From the NCBI RefSeq assembly GCF_030269925.1, contig NC_085127.1, positions 4,533,501 through 4,597,500 of the forward strand: a DNA stretch of 64,000 nucleotides. The letters are read 5' to 3'. The notes below the pieces were generated by a model. That model did not search any database. It was not told the origin of the DNA and worked only from the letters and a program-made list of their open reading frames with translations. This DNA comes from Bombyx mori (Eukaryota; Arthropoda; Insecta; Lepidoptera; Bombycidae). Shown one piece after another: positions 63,138 through 64,000 of this stretch (its first letter is position 1; each line of letters opens with the position of its first letter). A program made the translations under genes and the position numbers.

Positions 63138-63735
63138 GTGTGCTTAATGAGAGTTTTTAACGTTCTCTATAGCGTAAAAGTTACCTCATTTTTGTATGCA
63201 GTTTGAACAGCGCGGCAAACGTAGGCAAGCGATCCTATTCCATACAAATGTGAGCTAACTTTTACGCTATCGAGTCTATAAAGCGGCACGACACGAGAAC
63301 CCTCTCATCGTGGCCGCCGGTAACTACATTCCCGATCCGGCGGACAGAATGGAAAGCAGTCGACGTCGCCCAAAACACGTCATCTCGGATCCTCCCGATC
63401 CACTAACGGTGCTTTTAGGTACTTCAAGCACCGGTCACCGTTCTCGTCGAACCCGTCGCTTGCGACGAAGGGCTCGACGAGTAAACTAACTCTCAGACAC
63501 AGCCCACTGAGTTTCTCGCCGGATCTTCTCAGTGGGTCGCGTTTCCGAACCGATGGTAGATTCTGCGAAGCACGGCTCTTGCTAGGGTTCGTGTTAGCAA
63601 CGTCATCAGGTTTGAGCCCCGTGAGCTCACCTACAAACGTTAGGGTTACGCTGAAATTGCCCCTAAGGCTATCAGATTAGGAAGGAAAAAAAAAAAACGC
63701 TATCGAGAACGATAAAAAACTCGCACTAAGCACAC
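63138..63735. mobile_element. Fold-back MITE family B, copy 2, split by a LINE
   Basis: Left part 63138-63274 (GTGTGCTTAATGAGAGTTTT ... ACGCTATCGAG) and right part 63697-63735 (ACGCTATCGAGAACGATAAA ... CACTAAGCACAC) together match the 42059-42232 copy. Confidence 0.7.
63275..63696 (+). mobile_element. jockey/BMC1-like short LINE-derived element, with 11-bp TSD
   Basis: TCTATAAAGCGGCACGACAC, then the LINE ORF tail (stop after RRVN), the 3' UTR and an A-run. ACGCTATCGAG flanks it at 63264-63274 and 63697-63707. Confidence 0.8.
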
Positions 63736-63738
63736 AAG

Positions 63739-63885
63739 TCGTCGTGGCCTAAAGACGCCCGTATACTCGCAAGCGACGCCGACGTGACTATCCTGGTGTT
63801 CAAATCCAGCCGATAGGTACTCATTTTTCTAATGAAGTTCGTACTTTAAATATATTATGTTCAATAAAAATCGAACCCGAAACCG
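63739..63885 (+). mobile_element. Bm1-related SINE head (variant)
   Basis: GTCGTCGTGGCCTAAAGACG ... GGTGTTCAAATCCAGCCGAT..ATTTTTCTAATGAAGTTCGTAC resembles the Bm1 head with a changed middle; truncated 3'. Confidence 0.55.
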
Positions 63886-63896
63886 AAAAAAATCCC

Positions 63897-64000
63897 TACC
63901 TATTCCTTGGTAGCCTAAGAAGCTATTCCAGCTACGCGCGGACGGGTAGGTAGGTGAGCTCACAGACTCAACCTGAGAAATTTCTAACACTAGCCCTAGC
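63897..64000 (-). mobile_element. jockey-type LINE 3' UTR fragment, continues beyond window
   Basis: CTTGGTAGCCTAAGAAGCTATTCC-like start, then GTAGGTGAGCTCACAGACTC and CTAACACTAGCCCTAGC are the minus-strand form of the LINE 3' UTR. Confidence 0.55.

Noticed and set aside
1..64000. CRISPR array, defence island, operon or integrated virus
   Set aside because: No regularly spaced repeats, no prokaryotic gene organisation and no viral gene frames were seen; the sequence is intron-bearing insect DNA with ordinary transposons.

Overview
The window is lepidopteran nuclear DNA, almost certainly domestic silkworm (Bombyx mori) or its wild relative. The main evidence is repeated copies of a tRNA-headed SINE that I recognise as Bm1, plus jockey-type, RTE-like and R1-clade LINE fragments, a Helitron 3' end, a mariner, and AT-rich introns with GT..AG borders. 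The gene models were built by hand from splice sites, phase continuity and recognised protein families; no database was searched.

Layout: 0-11.7 kb is repeat-rich. It holds two phase-compatible exons of an unrecognised gene (2053-2172 and 4513-4662, + strand), several MITEs and a Tigger-like inverted-repeat element. 11.7-23.3 kb is a 12-exon DGCR2/IDD-like membrane protein gene on the minus strand, with introns full of Bm1, Helitron, LINE and MITE insertions. 23.3-26.6 kb is intergenic. 26.65-33.84 kb (+) is SLC25A46, a mitochondrial outer-membrane carrier-like protein. 34.1-34.44 kb (-) is a tiny two-exon gene for mitochondrial ribosomal protein bL34m, tail-to-tail with SLC25A46. 36.9-39.35 kb (+) is the ENL/AF9 (ear) YEATS-domain gene. 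42.86-47.2 kb (-) is SMG5. 48.57-56.24 kb (+) is UBL7, head-to-head with SMG5. 57.9-61.2 kb (-) is a CCPG1-like, probable ER-phagy-receptor gene. 62.8-63.1 kb (-) is the last exon of an OGFOD3-like dioxygenase.

The host genes are housekeeping genes with no evident joint pathway: mitochondrial dynamics and translation, transcription elongation, nonsense-mediated decay, ubiquitin binding and ER turnover. I see no gene cluster that looks like a new dedicated system. The most unusual material is in the repeats: (1) a roughly 400-bp retroposon family that begins at a consensus E2F motif and carries a conserved 25-codon ORF, with two copies filling the SMG5/UBL7 divergent promoter region; (2) a roughly 415-bp jockey-derived family whose independently inserted copies share nearly the same 5' end; (3) a non-autonomous hAT nested in a MITE that abuts an SMG5 splice donor, with an empty-site relative 41 kb away; (4) a Bm1 copy split by two successive LINE insertions.
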